Part shown: in pieces, positions 28,777 through 38,543 of the stretch | Position numbering within the stretch: position 1 is the first letter of the stretch | Layout: the number at the start of each line of letters is the position of its first letter | NCBI GenBank assembly: GCA_903862655.1 | Contig: CAIOZA010000020.1 | Span: forward strand, 62,001-126,000 | Length of the DNA stretch: 64,000 bases | Source: an uncultured Ignavibacteria bacterium | GTDB lineage: Bacteria; Bacteroidota; Ignavibacteria; Kapaibacteriales; UBA2268 | Reading direction: 5' to 3' | The notes under the pieces: generated by a model | What the model was told of the DNA's origin: nothing | Seen by the model: the letters and a program-made list of their open reading frames with translations, nothing else | Database searches by the model: none | Made by a program: the position numbers and the translations under genes

Positions 28777-31551
28777 TTATAGAACTCTTTCCAAATCTGA
28801 TTCGCTGTCCATTAAAACCAATCTTGCTTTACTACCATCATAAGGACCAACTATACCGGCAGCTTCCAATTCATCAACGATTCGACCTGCACGGGCATAG
28901 CCAACTTTTAATCTTCTCTGCACTAATGATACAGAACCTTGCTGATGTCTTATGATTAATCTGGCTGCATCTTCAAATAATGGATCCCTATCTTCACGGT
29001 TATATTCATTGTCGGACCCCTTAACTTCATTTATTGAAGGAAGTAAATAAGGAGATGAATACCCAGTTTGTTTACCAATAAATGCACTTATATCCTCAAC
29101 TTCTTCAGTTGATAAAAATGCGTTTTGAATTCTTATAGGAGGCATTGAACCGCCAGCCTGGAATAGTAGATCTCCATTTCCAAGAAGCTTTTCTGCACCC
29201 ATGTGGTCCAGAATTGTTCTTGAATCAATTTTGGAGGATACTAAATACGAAATACGAGCAGGGAAATTGGCCTTTATAATGCCCGTGATGACATCTACCG
29301 AAGGTCTTTGTGTAGCGACAACCAAATGAATGCCGACAGCTCTTGCGAGCTGTGCAAGGCGAATAAGGGGTGTCTCCACTTCTTTGGAAGCGGTTAGCAT
29401 CAAATCGGCTAATTCATCAATTATTACAACAATATAAGGCATTTGCTTATGAAGCAGTTCTTTGTTGTGTTTAAATTTTCCTTCTCTTACTCTTCTGTTG
29501 TAATCATCTATATTGCGTTGACCTACAGATGCTAAGATATTATATCTTAAATCCATCTCAGCACAAACAGATTTTAGGATAATAACTGCCTCCTGAGGAT
29601 CGGTAATTATTACATTATTCAAATCAGGAGAGGTAGCCAAAAAGTGATTTTCTAATGCTACATACTGTGTTAGTTCTACCTTTTTGGGGTCAATTATTAC
29701 AAATTTAAGATTACTGGGATGCATCTTGTAAAGCAAAGATGTTATAATAGTATTTATTCCGACACTCTTTCCTGAACCTGTAGTGCCAGCCATTAATAAA
29801 TGGGGCATTTTAGATAAATCAGCTGTGAATACTTCGCCGGAAATCGTTTTTCCAAGTGCAATAGGTAGTTTGAAATTGTTATTGTTAAATTTTGAACTTT
29901 TAACACAGGAACTAAACCTAACAATTGCCGGGTTTTGATTTGGAATTTCAATACCAACTGTGCCTTTACCTGGTATCGGAGCTATAATTCTAATTCCTCT
30001 GGCCTTTAATGCCATAGCAATATCGTCAGCCAGCACAGCGATACGACTTATCTTAATGCCTGCTGCCGGCACGAATTCATATTGTGTGACAACAGGACCA
30101 GGAGTAACGCTTAAATTCTCTATATAAATTTTAAATGTTTCTAATTTCTCCTGAAGAATTTTTGCATTTGATTTTAGCTCATCTTCATTGATTTCAAACT
30201 GTCCTTTATCATCAACCAATAGTTTAATCGGTGGCTGTTTGTAATTGATTTCTTCATCGTGAATAGATGTACCTAACAGATTAATAGGGACTTCGTCATC
30301 CTCAATCTCTATTATTGTCTCATCTAAGGTAACTACAAGAGGTTTTCCCTCATGATGGATAACTTCATTTTCAATCAATGGATCTTCAATAAAATCATCA
30401 TTCTCCTGAAGTTCTGCATCAACTAGTTCATCAGGAATAATCTTTTGTTTAACAGCATCTTCGTGAGTAATGTAAGAACTACTGCTATTTTCTTTATTGA
30501 ATTTTTTTATTATAAAATCGTTATTTGCTTCAGTATTCTGAGGCTTTATTGGCTTTTCTGGAATATTTTCGTTTTGGTTCTCTGCAATATCAGTTTTTAC
30601 TGTTCGGGAGTAAGCTCTTAATGGATTCTTTAACAGATCATCACCGAAGTTACTTTTGCCGGATTTTGCATTATCTTTTTCCTGGCTTCTTATGAAAATT
30701 TTCGCAGGATCATCTTCCTCAATGTTGTTCCCTGAAATTTGGGATGTTTGTTGTTTGTCATTATTACCTTTTGCGGCTTCATGTTCTTCAGATTTATCTG
30801 ATTTGAGCTTGGCTTTCAACCACAATAAGCCAGCTTTAGTTTTCTTTAGAACTGACTGAAGTGACGCTGTGATTTTTCTGATGCTAATATTAAAACCCAC
30901 AAGTGTGAGCAAAACAATAAATGCAATGATCAGTATAACTGTGCCGGTAGTGCCAAGTATCCCAGCCATTAAAGTTGAACTAAAATACCCATAACTGCCG
31001 ATCCATTCACGAGAAAGGTTTACAAACCAGCTGATTCTGGAAACAGTTCCCATCAAAGTAGAGAATGTAAGGCAATAAATAATTAATATAGCTGTATATC
31101 TGATTAATTTAATGCCAGGCTTTAATTTTATAAAAATAATTGCCGACCAACTCAGTAAAATCATAGGGAACACCAGAATGGAGTAGCCTATAGTGCTGTT
31201 GATCAGAAAATTAGATATTATGGCACCAAGCAATCCCAGCCAATTCATTGTGGTTTGGGCTTTTGCTAATGCTTCTTCTTTACCTTTTATCAAACTTAGG
31301 AATTCACCAACAGAAATCTGAGTGTTTGCTGTGTCTTTGGGAGTGTATGAAAATAAAGCAAGAAATATCAATAGCGAGACAATAGCAACCAATGCCGCCA
31401 GAATTTTTATGTGTCTGCGGTATTGGCTTTCAAAAACTTCAGAGCTAACATCCGAAAATTCAGATATTTTTGAGTCATTTTTATCAGAATTACTAGTGTC
31501 TTTTTTTATTTTGACACGTTTGATAATGACATCGTCGTTGTTCGATGGCAT
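28777..31551 (-). CDS. ftsK: DNA translocase FtsK/SpoIIIE
   Basis: N-terminal TM helices, GTTGSGKSVGINTIITSLLY, VIIDELADLM, VVATQRPSVDVITGIIKANFPARI, C-terminal gamma winged-helix domain. Confidence 0.95.
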   Translation of the reverse strand: MPSNNDDVIIKRVKIKKDTSNSDKNDSKISEFSDVSSEVFESQYRRHIKILAALVAIVSLLIFLALFSYTPKDTANTQISVGEFLSLIKGKEEALAKAQTTMNWLGLLGAIISNFLINSTIGYSILVFPMILLSWSAIIFIKLKPGIKLIRYTAILIIYCLTFSTLMGTVSRISWFVNLSREWIGSYGYFSSTLMAGILGTTGTVILIIAFIVLLTLVGFNISIRKITASLQSVLKKTKAGLLWLKAKLKSDKSEEHEAAKGNNDKQQTSQISGNNIEEDDPAKIFIRSQEKDNAKSGKSNFGDDLLKNPLRAYSRTVKTDIAENQNENIPEKPIKPQNTEANNDFIIKKFNKENSSSSYITHEDAVKQKIIPDELVDAELQENDDFIEDPLIENEVIHHEGKPLVVTLDETIIEIEDDEVPINLLGTSIHDEEINYKQPPIKLLVDDKGQFEINEDELKSNAKILQEKLETFKIYIENLSVTPGPVVTQYEFVPAAGIKISRIAVLADDIAMALKARGIRIIAPIPGKGTVGIEIPNQNPAIVRFSSCVKSSKFNNNNFKLPIALGKTISGEVFTADLSKMPHLLMAGTTGSGKSVGINTIITSLLYKMHPSNLKFVIIDPKKVELTQYVALENHFLATSPDLNNVIITDPQEAVIILKSVCAEMDLRYNILASVGQRNIDDYNRRVREGKFKHNKELLHKQMPYIVVIIDELADLMLTASKEVETPLIRLAQLARAVGIHLVVATQRPSVDVITGIIKANFPARISYLVSSKIDSRTILDHMGAEKLLGNGDLLFQAGGSMPPIRIQNAFLSTEEVEDISAFIGKQTGYSSPYLLPSINEVKGSDNEYNREDRDPLFEDAARLIIRHQQGSVSLVQRRLKVGYARAGRIVDELEAAGIVGPYDGSKARLVLMDSESDLERVL

Positions 31552-31582
31552 CGTTCCCCCAATCTATCAAATTATGCCAATT

Positions 31583-32347
31583 CTACTTAGAGTTATTATT
31601 TGCAATTTTAATGCTGCTACCTACATTCACTGGGATGACAGGGCAGCAATTTTCATCCAATGCAAAGTTTATATCATTCTCGAAACCAAGTGCTATCAAT
31701 TTTCTTGGATGATCGCGTTCTTTTATTCTGGATAATAAATCCAGCTTATTAAAATGATAAAGTTGCATCATTCCAAGAGCTGAATCAGTCAAAACATCAT
31801 CAGGATAAATTTGATTAAACCTGTCAATATATGCACCAGCACAGATTCCGTCTTCATAAGAAAATCTGTCGTAATTGCCGGCACATAATAAATGAATATC
31901 TTTAATGTTGTTTGCATCCTTGAGGCTAACAGCATAATTAGTAACAACATCAATATTAACAAATCCACCGATTATCTTATGTGATGCTTTTTTGCACTTA
32001 TGGAATAAATTTGTACCGTTCGTTGTGGTCATAACAATAGTCTTCCCTTTAATTCTTTCACTTGTAAATTCAAAAGGTGAATTGCCAGAATCGAAACTAT
32101 TTGGTTTAATGCTATTTCTTTCACCAGATAAAAACCTGACATCTTTGCTGAGATTTGAATAAACTTGCACAGCTCTGTCGACAGATTCAACAGGAATTAC
32201 TTCTTTTGCCCCATTAGACAATGCAACACAGATCGATGTACCAGCTCTTAACAGATCAATCATAATAACAATAGACCCTTCGAAAAGGCTCTCTTTTTCG
32301 GGAATATTCGAATTTAAATAACAATCAATCATCGCAATACTGCTCAC
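31583..32347 (-). CDS. comB: ComB-like 2-phosphosulfolactate phosphatase
   Basis: VIMIDLLRAGTSICVALSNGAKEVIPVESVDRA, FLSGERNSIK, GKTIVMTTTNGTNLF, YEDGICAGAYIDR. Confidence 0.85.
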   Translation of the reverse strand: MSSIAMIDCYLNSNIPEKESLFEGSIVIMIDLLRAGTSICVALSNGAKEVIPVESVDRAVQVYSNLSKDVRFLSGERNSIKPNSFDSGNSPFEFTSERIKGKTIVMTTTNGTNLFHKCKKASHKIIGGFVNIDVVTNYAVSLKDANNIKDIHLLCAGNYDRFSYEDGICAGAYIDRFNQIYPDDVLTDSALGMMQLYHFNKLDLLSRIKERDHPRKLIALGFENDINFALDENCCPVIPVNVGSSIKIANNNSK

Positions 32348-32537
32348 ATCATTATACTATTGCATTGGGTGCAATTCGTTTGAATTCAAAGATATAATAT
32401 TTTTTTGATTTTTAATAATTAAATAAAATTTGTAATTGCGTTTATAAGATATTGTTGAGTTCAAACAATTATGAGGATTTTATTTCAACTTTTTTTGTTA
32501 TTTTCGCTTTTAATATTTACACTCTGTTATATATTAG

Positions 32538-33311
32538 ATGAAGAAGCCATTAATTATAATTGCGGGTCCATGCTTAGTGGAATCAAGGGAAATGCTTTTC
32601 GAAACAGCATATGTCCTCAAGAATATATTGAGTGATTTGAATGTCCGATTTTACTTCAAATCTTCTTATAAAAAAGCAAATCGATCGAGCAGCAAATCAT
32701 TTACGGGTATCGGCGATGATATTGCACTCAGTTATTTAAAGGAAGTACGTGATGAATATGGATCCAAGATTGTTACTGATATACATTCTCCCCAGGAAGC
32801 TGGCATTGCAGCCAAATTTGTAGATGTTCTGCAGATACCCGCTTTTCTTTGCCGCCAAACTGATATTATTCATGCAGCTGCACAGACCAAAAAGACAGTT
32901 AATATCAAAAAGGGACAATTTGCTGCTCCAGATGATATGCTGAAAGCAATTAATAAAGCTGTTGAAGCAGGCAATAATGATATCTGGTTGACGGAAAGAG
33001 GGACTACATTTGGATATCACGATCTGGTTGTTGATTATCGATCATTACTGATTATGAAGTCTTATGGGTATCCAGTTATTTATGATGCAACTCACTCATT
33101 ACAAAAACCTTCTATTGGTGAGGAGTCAGGCGGTTCTCCTGAGTTTATCATTCCATTAGCGAAAGCAGCGATTGCCACAGGTGTCGACGGGATTTTTTTT
33201 GAAACACATCCGGATCCTAAATCAGCAAAAAGCGATTCATCAACACAATTGCCATTATTCAAAGTCAAGGAACTAGTAGATGAAATAATGAAGATATATG
33301 AGGTAGCCTGA
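32538..33311 (+). CDS. kdsA: 3-deoxy-8-phosphooctulonate (KDO-8-P) synthase
   Basis: IIAGPCLVESREMLFETA, YKKANRSS, IPAFLCRQTDIIHAAAQT, VNIKKGQFAAPDDM, FFETHPDPKSAKSDSSTQLPL. Confidence 0.94.
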   Translation: MKKPLIIIAGPCLVESREMLFETAYVLKNILSDLNVRFYFKSSYKKANRSSSKSFTGIGDDIALSYLKEVRDEYGSKIVTDIHSPQEAGIAAKFVDVLQIPAFLCRQTDIIHAAAQTKKTVNIKKGQFAAPDDMLKAINKAVEAGNNDIWLTERGTTFGYHDLVVDYRSLLIMKSYGYPVIYDATHSLQKPSIGEESGGSPEFIIPLAKAAIATGVDGIFFETHPDPKSAKSDSSTQLPLFKVKELVDEIMKIYEVA

Positions 33312-33860
33312 TTGAATAGATTATTCATAATATTTATTATTTCAATACTTTTCATAACTTGTTTGATCTCTTGTGATGAAACACCCGGCATGAAGGGTAA
33401 ACCTAACAATAAAATACAAGCTGGAACAGCACCTGATCAGACTGGACAGATAGTAAGAGTACATTTTATAGATTCTTCCTTTACCAAAGCAATTCTTGAT
33501 GCTGGTAGAACAAGGATATATCAGGATAGAATGGAAACTTTGCTGGATGGAGGAGTGAAAGTTGATTTTTTTTCAAAAAACAGTGGTAGAAGAGCCAGTC
33601 ATCTCACATCTGATAGTGCAGTGATTGACGATAAAACAAGGAATATGATAGCTAAAGGGCATGTAATAGTAATTGGGGATAGTTCCGGTGTGGTTTTAAA
33701 AACATCAATTTTGCATTGGGATAATATTACCAGAAAATTATTTTCAACAGCTTATGTTGAAATTGATAGACCAGGAGAGCATCTACAGGGGTTTGGTTTT
33801 GAATCCGATCAAAGTTTAACTTATTATAAAATATTCAAAGTGAGTGGAGTACAACGATGA
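33312..33860 (+). CDS. lptC: LPS export ABC transporter periplasmic protein LptC-like lipoprotein
   Basis: TTG start directly after the kdsA TGA; hydrophobic signal with lipobox-like LISC; LptC-like RIYQDRMETLLDGGVKVDFFSKNSGRRASHLTSDSAVIDDKTRNMIAKGHVIV. Confidence 0.8.
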   Translation: MNRLFIIFIISILFITCLISCDETPGMKGKPNNKIQAGTAPDQTGQIVRVHFIDSSFTKAILDAGRTRIYQDRMETLLDGGVKVDFFSKNSGRRASHLTSDSAVIDDKTRNMIAKGHVIVIGDSSGVVLKTSILHWDNITRKLFSTAYVEIDRPGEHLQGFGFESDQSLTYYKIFKVSGVQR

Positions 33861-34618
33861 AACAATTTTTAATTGCCGGTAACTGGAAAATGAATACTGA
33901 TATTAATTCAACATCAGATTTATTAGAATCAATATGGAATTTGAAAAAAAATTATAGTAATTCTGTTCAGGTACTTGTCTGCCCCCCATTTACAAATTTG
34001 TCTCAGGCAAATAAGACTCTTCAAGATAAGCCAATTCATCTGGGCGCACAAAATTGCTATTGGGAGCCAAAGGGAGCCTTTACAGGTGAAATTTCATTGG
34101 ATATGATTAAATCTTGTGGGTGTAATTACGTGATTATTGGTCATTCAGAGAGAAGGTCATTGTTCGGTGAAACTAATCAAATGATAAATAATAAATTGCA
34201 TGCAATCCTATCGTCAGGTTTGATTCCAATAGTTTGCATAGGCGAAACACTTGAAGAACGAAGAGAAGGCAGAACCTTTGTCGTACTTGAAGAACAGATT
34301 GTTAATAGCCTTGAAGGAATTGATGAAAAGATACAGGATATTGTAGTGGCTTATGAACCTGTCTGGGCTATAGGTACCGGAGTCGCAGCTACTGAGGAAC
34401 AAGTTGATGAAGCTCACAACAAATTGAGAGAGATGTTGAATAATAAATTTGGGTCAACTGCTAATAAAACACTAATTTTGTATGGAGGTAGTGTTACCTC
34501 AGAGAATGCAGATTCAATATTTAAGCTCACTAATGTCAATGGAGCACTTATTGGAGGAGCATCTCTTAAAGCCGAAACATTTGTAACCATCATCAATACA
34601 GCAGAAAAATACGTATAA
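33857..34618 (+). CDS. tpiA: Triosephosphate isomerase
   Basis: IAGNWKMNTD, GHSERRSLFGE, VVAYEPVWAIGTGVAAT, LYGGSVTSENA. Confidence 0.96.
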   Translation: MKQFLIAGNWKMNTDINSTSDLLESIWNLKKNYSNSVQVLVCPPFTNLSQANKTLQDKPIHLGAQNCYWEPKGAFTGEISLDMIKSCGCNYVIIGHSERRSLFGETNQMINNKLHAILSSGLIPIVCIGETLEERREGRTFVVLEEQIVNSLEGIDEKIQDIVVAYEPVWAIGTGVAATEEQVDEAHNKLREMLNNKFGSTANKTLILYGGSVTSENADSIFKLTNVNGALIGGASLKAETFVTIINTAEKYV

Positions 34619-34619
34619 A

Positions 34620-35240
34620 ATGTACCTTACAATGCCAAATACCATAAGCTTATTCAGGATAATAGCATCACCATTATTCCTGATTCTTATGCTGAATAAA
34701 GACAAAGAATCAATAATATTAGCCTATATACTTTTTGTATTGGCTGCAATCAGCGATTATTTAGACGGATGGTATGCACGAAAATTCAATGTTGAAACTT
34801 CACTCGGTAGATTTTTTGACCCTCTTGCTGACAAAATATTAACTACATCAGCATTTCTGCTATTTGTCTATCTAGATATTATCCCTACTTGGATATTTAT
34901 GGTTATTATTATTCGAGATGTTATTGCCACAATAATGAGAGTCTATGCTGATTTTGTGAAAATTTACATGAGAACATCATTTCTGGCAAAGCTAAAGACA
35001 GCTTTTCAGATGATATGTGTTGTAATGATATTAACATTAATTCTTATAAAATCAACAGGTTTATTTGGTTTAAATCCGGTAAAAATAAATAATATATTAT
35101 ATTCTGGATTTACCTATTATTCGATTGTTTTGCTTACCATTTTTTCCTTTTGGACGCTTCTGGAGTACATTTTTCAAAATAAAACGCTAATAATTCACTT
35201 TTGGAGCGGAATTTCGAAAAAAAAATTTGTAAATGAATAA
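34620..35240 (+). CDS. pgsA: CDP-diacylglycerol-glycerol-3-phosphate 3-phosphatidyltransferase
   Basis: CDP-alcohol phosphotransferase motif: SDYLDGWYARKFNVETSLGRFFDPLADKI. Confidence 0.92.
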   Translation: MYLTMPNTISLFRIIASPLFLILMLNKDKESIILAYILFVLAAISDYLDGWYARKFNVETSLGRFFDPLADKILTTSAFLLFVYLDIIPTWIFMVIIIRDVIATIMRVYADFVKIYMRTSFLAKLKTAFQMICVVMILTLILIKSTGLFGLNPVKINNILYSGFTYYSIVLLTIFSFWTLLEYIFQNKTLIIHFWSGISKKKFVNE

Positions 35241-35730
35241 ATTTTTCTATAATTTTAACAAGATTATTTTTAGCTTTTTCGGAATAGGCTTTGTTCCTAA
35301 GTTTTCGAAGATATTGTCAGCGTTCTCGGCTTTAGCACTTGTTCTTTTAATTCCGGATGAAAACAGGGCTGAACTTGTTGGAATCGTTATAGTTACTGCA
35401 ATTACGCACTACATCATCTTAATTAGGAATATTGCAGAATTCGGATTGGACTTTGAAAATATAGCATTAGATCGGGCGATAGGAGTTTGGATAACATTGG
35501 CATCCCCATTTATCCTGTATTCCTACGAGTGGTTGGTGATCGATTTTATTATTTATTTTTTAATTTTTTCATTTATTGAAAAGCCAAAATTGGTAATATT
35601 GAAAAAATATAAAATTGAATATATTACTCGAGAAATACTAACAGGAATTATAAGCTTAATTATATTAAGTGTGATATATAGTGGATTTAATATGTTTTCA
35701 ATATTTAAAATGTTCTTTAAAAAATTGTAA
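35233..35730 (+). CDS. PgpA-like membrane protein with substituted catalytic motifs
   Basis: FFGIGFVPKFSKILSAFSALALVLLIP, ALDRAIGVWITLASPF, FLIFSFIEKPKLVILKKYKIEYITREILTGIIS follow the PgpA layout, but the DE, FRxFDxxKP and DD motifs are altered. Overlaps the 3' end of pgsA. Confidence 0.55.
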   Translation: MNKFFYNFNKIIFSFFGIGFVPKFSKILSAFSALALVLLIPDENRAELVGIVIVTAITHYIILIRNIAEFGLDFENIALDRAIGVWITLASPFILYSYEWLVIDFIIYFLIFSFIEKPKLVILKKYKIEYITREILTGIISLIILSVIYSGFNMFSIFKMFFKKL

Positions 35731-35828
35731 AATTGCATCTAGCTTTTTTAATAACTGCAATGCTGGCCCATTCTATGGGTATAGAATAAACAGCCGGCTT
35801 GCTTTACTAACCATTAAGAGGGGTATTT

Positions 35829-36137
35829 ATGGGATTAAACAAACAACAACTCACAGCCAAGGTTGCCGCTGATACCGGTTTAACCAAAGTAGACGCCGAA
35901 AAGGCAATCAAAGCCGCAGTTGGCGCGATCAGCTCAGAATTATCTGGTGGCGGAAGCGTAACACTGATTGGATTCGGTACATTTTCAATCATGAACAGAA
36001 AAGCACGTTCTGGTAAAAATCCAAGAACAGGTGCATCAATTAAAATTCCTGCAAAGAAAGTTCCAAAGTTCAAGCCAGGAAAAGCTTTACGCGAAATGGT
36101 AGCATCACCTGCAAAAAAAGTAGCCAAGAAAAAGTAA
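35829..36137 (+). CDS. HU-family DNA-binding protein
   Basis: GLTKVDAEKAIKAAVGAISSELSGGGSVTLIGFGTFSIMNRKARSGKNPRTGASIKIPAKKVPKFKPGKALREMV with a Lys-rich tail. Confidence 0.95.
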   Translation: MGLNKQQLTAKVAADTGLTKVDAEKAIKAAVGAISSELSGGGSVTLIGFGTFSIMNRKARSGKNPRTGASIKIPAKKVPKFKPGKALREMVASPAKKVAKKK

Positions 36138-36159
36138 AAAATCTTGTTTTACATTAAAG

Positions 36160-36187
36160 AAGCCGTTCATTTTGAACGGCTTTTTTA
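36160..36187 (+). terminator. Rho-independent terminator
   Basis: AAGCCGTTCA-TTT-TGAACGGCTT followed by TTTTT, after the HU gene. Confidence 0.9.
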
Positions 36188-36229
36188 TTAAATTTGCTGA
36201 AATATTTTTTTATTAAATTGAAAATAATT

Positions 36230-37159
36230 ATGTCAGATCAGTTACTGTCCCATCCATACTTGCACACAGCTGATGATCTATCTTATGAAGACATTCAGCT
36301 TGTCTTTTCAAAAGCACAGTACTTCCTTGAAAATTACAAGCCTGGTGTTAAATTCGACGATTTGAAAGGAATGACAATTGCATTGGCATTCTTTGAGAAC
36401 TCAACAAGAACCAGACTATCTTTTGAGTTAGCTGCTAAGAGATTATCGGGTGAGGTGTTTTCATTCGCTGCAGCACAGAGTAGTCTGGCCAAAGGCGAGT
36501 CCCTAATTGACACTTTTAGAACTATTGAAGCTATGACTGTCCACATGTATGTTATACGCCATGGTAGCTCTGGTGTGCCACGCTTCCTACAAAACAATTC
36601 AAACAGCATCATTATCAATGCTGGTGATGGTAAACATGAGCATCCAACTCAGTCACTTCTTGATGCTTTTACACTTCAGAAATATTTCGGAAAGGTAAAA
36701 GATTTAAAAGTTTGTATTGTTGGCGATATACTTCATAGTCGCGTGGCCAGATCTAATGTAACCATGTTGAATACACTTGGTGCGGAAGTTGGAGTTCTCG
36801 CTCCAGGTACACTCCTGCCATTCGGCTGGCAGACATGGAAGGTGAAACCGATGGCCACAATTGAAGAAGCCATAGAATGGTCAGATGTTATTCTTATGCT
36901 TCGATTACAGCGTGAAAGAATGGAATCAGGCCTATTACCCTCTAATAGAGAATTTTCGAATTATTACGGAGTTGATCTGAAACGTTTCAACAGTAAGCCC
37001 AATTTAGTTTTATTACATCCTGGACCTGTAAATTTTGGTGTTGAACTTGATTATGAAATAAGTGCACTTCCAAATGTTTTGATCGAAACTCAGGTTACTC
37101 ATGGCGTGTTTATAAGGATGGCATTACTGTCACTTCTTTCAAAATTCGTTAAAATCTGA
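36230..37159 (+). CDS. pyrB: Aspartate carbamoyltransferase catalytic subunit
   Basis: FFENSTRTRLSFELAAKRL, SLAKGESLIDTFRTIE, GDGKHEHPTQSLLDAFT, HPGPVN. The ORF track starts at TTG 36194; ATG 36230 is preferred. Confidence 0.94.
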   Translation: MSDQLLSHPYLHTADDLSYEDIQLVFSKAQYFLENYKPGVKFDDLKGMTIALAFFENSTRTRLSFELAAKRLSGEVFSFAAAQSSLAKGESLIDTFRTIEAMTVHMYVIRHGSSGVPRFLQNNSNSIIINAGDGKHEHPTQSLLDAFTLQKYFGKVKDLKVCIVGDILHSRVARSNVTMLNTLGAEVGVLAPGTLLPFGWQTWKVKPMATIEEAIEWSDVILMLRLQRERMESGLLPSNREFSNYYGVDLKRFNSKPNLVLLHPGPVNFGVELDYEISALPNVLIETQVTHGVFIRMALLSLLSKFVKI

Positions 37160-37171
37160 TTCGTAAACTAA

Positions 37172-38044
37172 ATGAACGAAAAACAATCGAAGCCTGTAAA
37201 AATCTGGACTGTAATTGATATAGTTAACTGGGCAAGCAGTTATTTTACAGAAAAAAACATTGATTCTCCGCGGTTAAAAATAGAATTACTTCTCTGTCAC
37301 ATTCTGAATTTCAACAGAGTTGATATTTATTCGAAATTCGACCGCCCATTGAGTGACGCAGAGCTTAATTCACTAAGATCAATGGTAAAAAGGATATCGA
37401 ATTCCGAACCGATTCAATATGTCATTGGATCTGTCTCTTTCTGTGACCTGACACTGGAACTGAATGATTCTGTATTGATTCCCAGACCAGAAACTGAGCA
37501 TTTAGTCCATCTTGTTTTAGAAAAGCATAAAAAAAGTAACAATCTGAAAATCTTAGATATAGGTTCTGGCTCAGGCTGTATTGGTCTTAGTTTAGCAAAA
37601 TCATTTCCAGAGTCAAATGTTACTTGTATCGATATCTCGGATGATGCTTTGAAGATTGGAGAAAGAAATTCAAATATTAATAACATACAGAATGTAACTT
37701 TTTTGAGACTTGATGTGTCTAAGGATTTGACTATTGGTCCATTTGATTTAATTGTTTCAAATCCACCTTACATCGAATTGGAAGAATACAATAAATTGGA
37801 TAAAGAAGTTAAAAATCACGAACCGAGATTGGCTTTAACAGATGAGAGCGATGGTTTGAGTTTTTATAAAAGATATTCTGAAATATTTGAAAGAATGCTT
37901 AATCCGCACGGAGAATTTTTTCTTGAGATAGGATATGGTCAGAAAGACGAATTGAAATCTTTATTTGAAAAAAAATCATTTGAAATTGAATTTATTAATG
38001 ATTTTGCTAACATTCCAAGATTTCTAAAGGGCAGATTGAAATAA
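37172..38044 (+). CDS. prmC: Peptide chain release factor N5-glutamine methyltransferase
   Basis: PIQYVIGSVSFCDLTLELNDSVLIPRPETEHLV, LDIGSGSGCIGLSLA, IVSNPPYIELEEY. Confidence 0.93.
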   Translation: MNEKQSKPVKIWTVIDIVNWASSYFTEKNIDSPRLKIELLLCHILNFNRVDIYSKFDRPLSDAELNSLRSMVKRISNSEPIQYVIGSVSFCDLTLELNDSVLIPRPETEHLVHLVLEKHKKSNNLKILDIGSGSGCIGLSLAKSFPESNVTCIDISDDALKIGERNSNINNIQNVTFLRLDVSKDLTIGPFDLIVSNPPYIELEEYNKLDKEVKNHEPRLALTDESDGLSFYKRYSEIFERMLNPHGEFFLEIGYGQKDELKSLFEKKSFEIEFINDFANIPRFLKGRLK

Positions 38045-38166
38045 TAAAAATTTATAAAACAGATAATAAATTTGATTGATCTTTTTTTGTAATCTTAAAA
38101 TTTAGTATTTTTAAATTCTATATTATTGCAACAATCAATATATCAGATTTGAATATAATTTAAAGG

Positions 38167-38514
38167 TTGATTATGTCACAAATTCAGATTCAGGAGCAAA
38201 TTGGGGGAGTAGTAATAACCCTAAAGGGCCAGTTCATTGGTGGAGATGAAACTGAGGCTTTAAGAAAAACACTTTCAGAAATTGGTGAAACAGCAAAAAA
38301 CTGTATCATTATCGATTTAGAAAAAGTCACTTATCTGAATTCAACAGCTCTCGGTGTTCTTATCGAAGCACACACTCATTATGTGAAAAAAGATGGAAAG
38401 ATAGTTTTATGCAACGTAAGTAAATCTATCGAAAATCTTTTTGTAATAACTAAGCTGACACTTGTATTTCCCATTTGTCAATCAGTTGAAGAAGCAATTA
38501 AATCATTATCATAA
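38167..38514 (+). CDS. STAS-domain anti-sigma-factor antagonist
   Basis: CIIIDLEKVTYLNSTALGVLIEAHTHYVKKDGKIVLCNVSKSIENLF. Confidence 0.9.
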   Translation: MIMSQIQIQEQIGGVVITLKGQFIGGDETEALRKTLSEIGETAKNCIIIDLEKVTYLNSTALGVLIEAHTHYVKKDGKIVLCNVSKSIENLFVITKLTLVFPICQSVEEAIKSLS

Positions 38515-38543
38515 TTAATATTAATCATTAAGAGAGGTTTTTA

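Noticed and set aside
31322-31735. 137-aa plus-strand ORF
   Set aside because: Antisense across the ftsK/comB ends; composition reflects the opposite strand.
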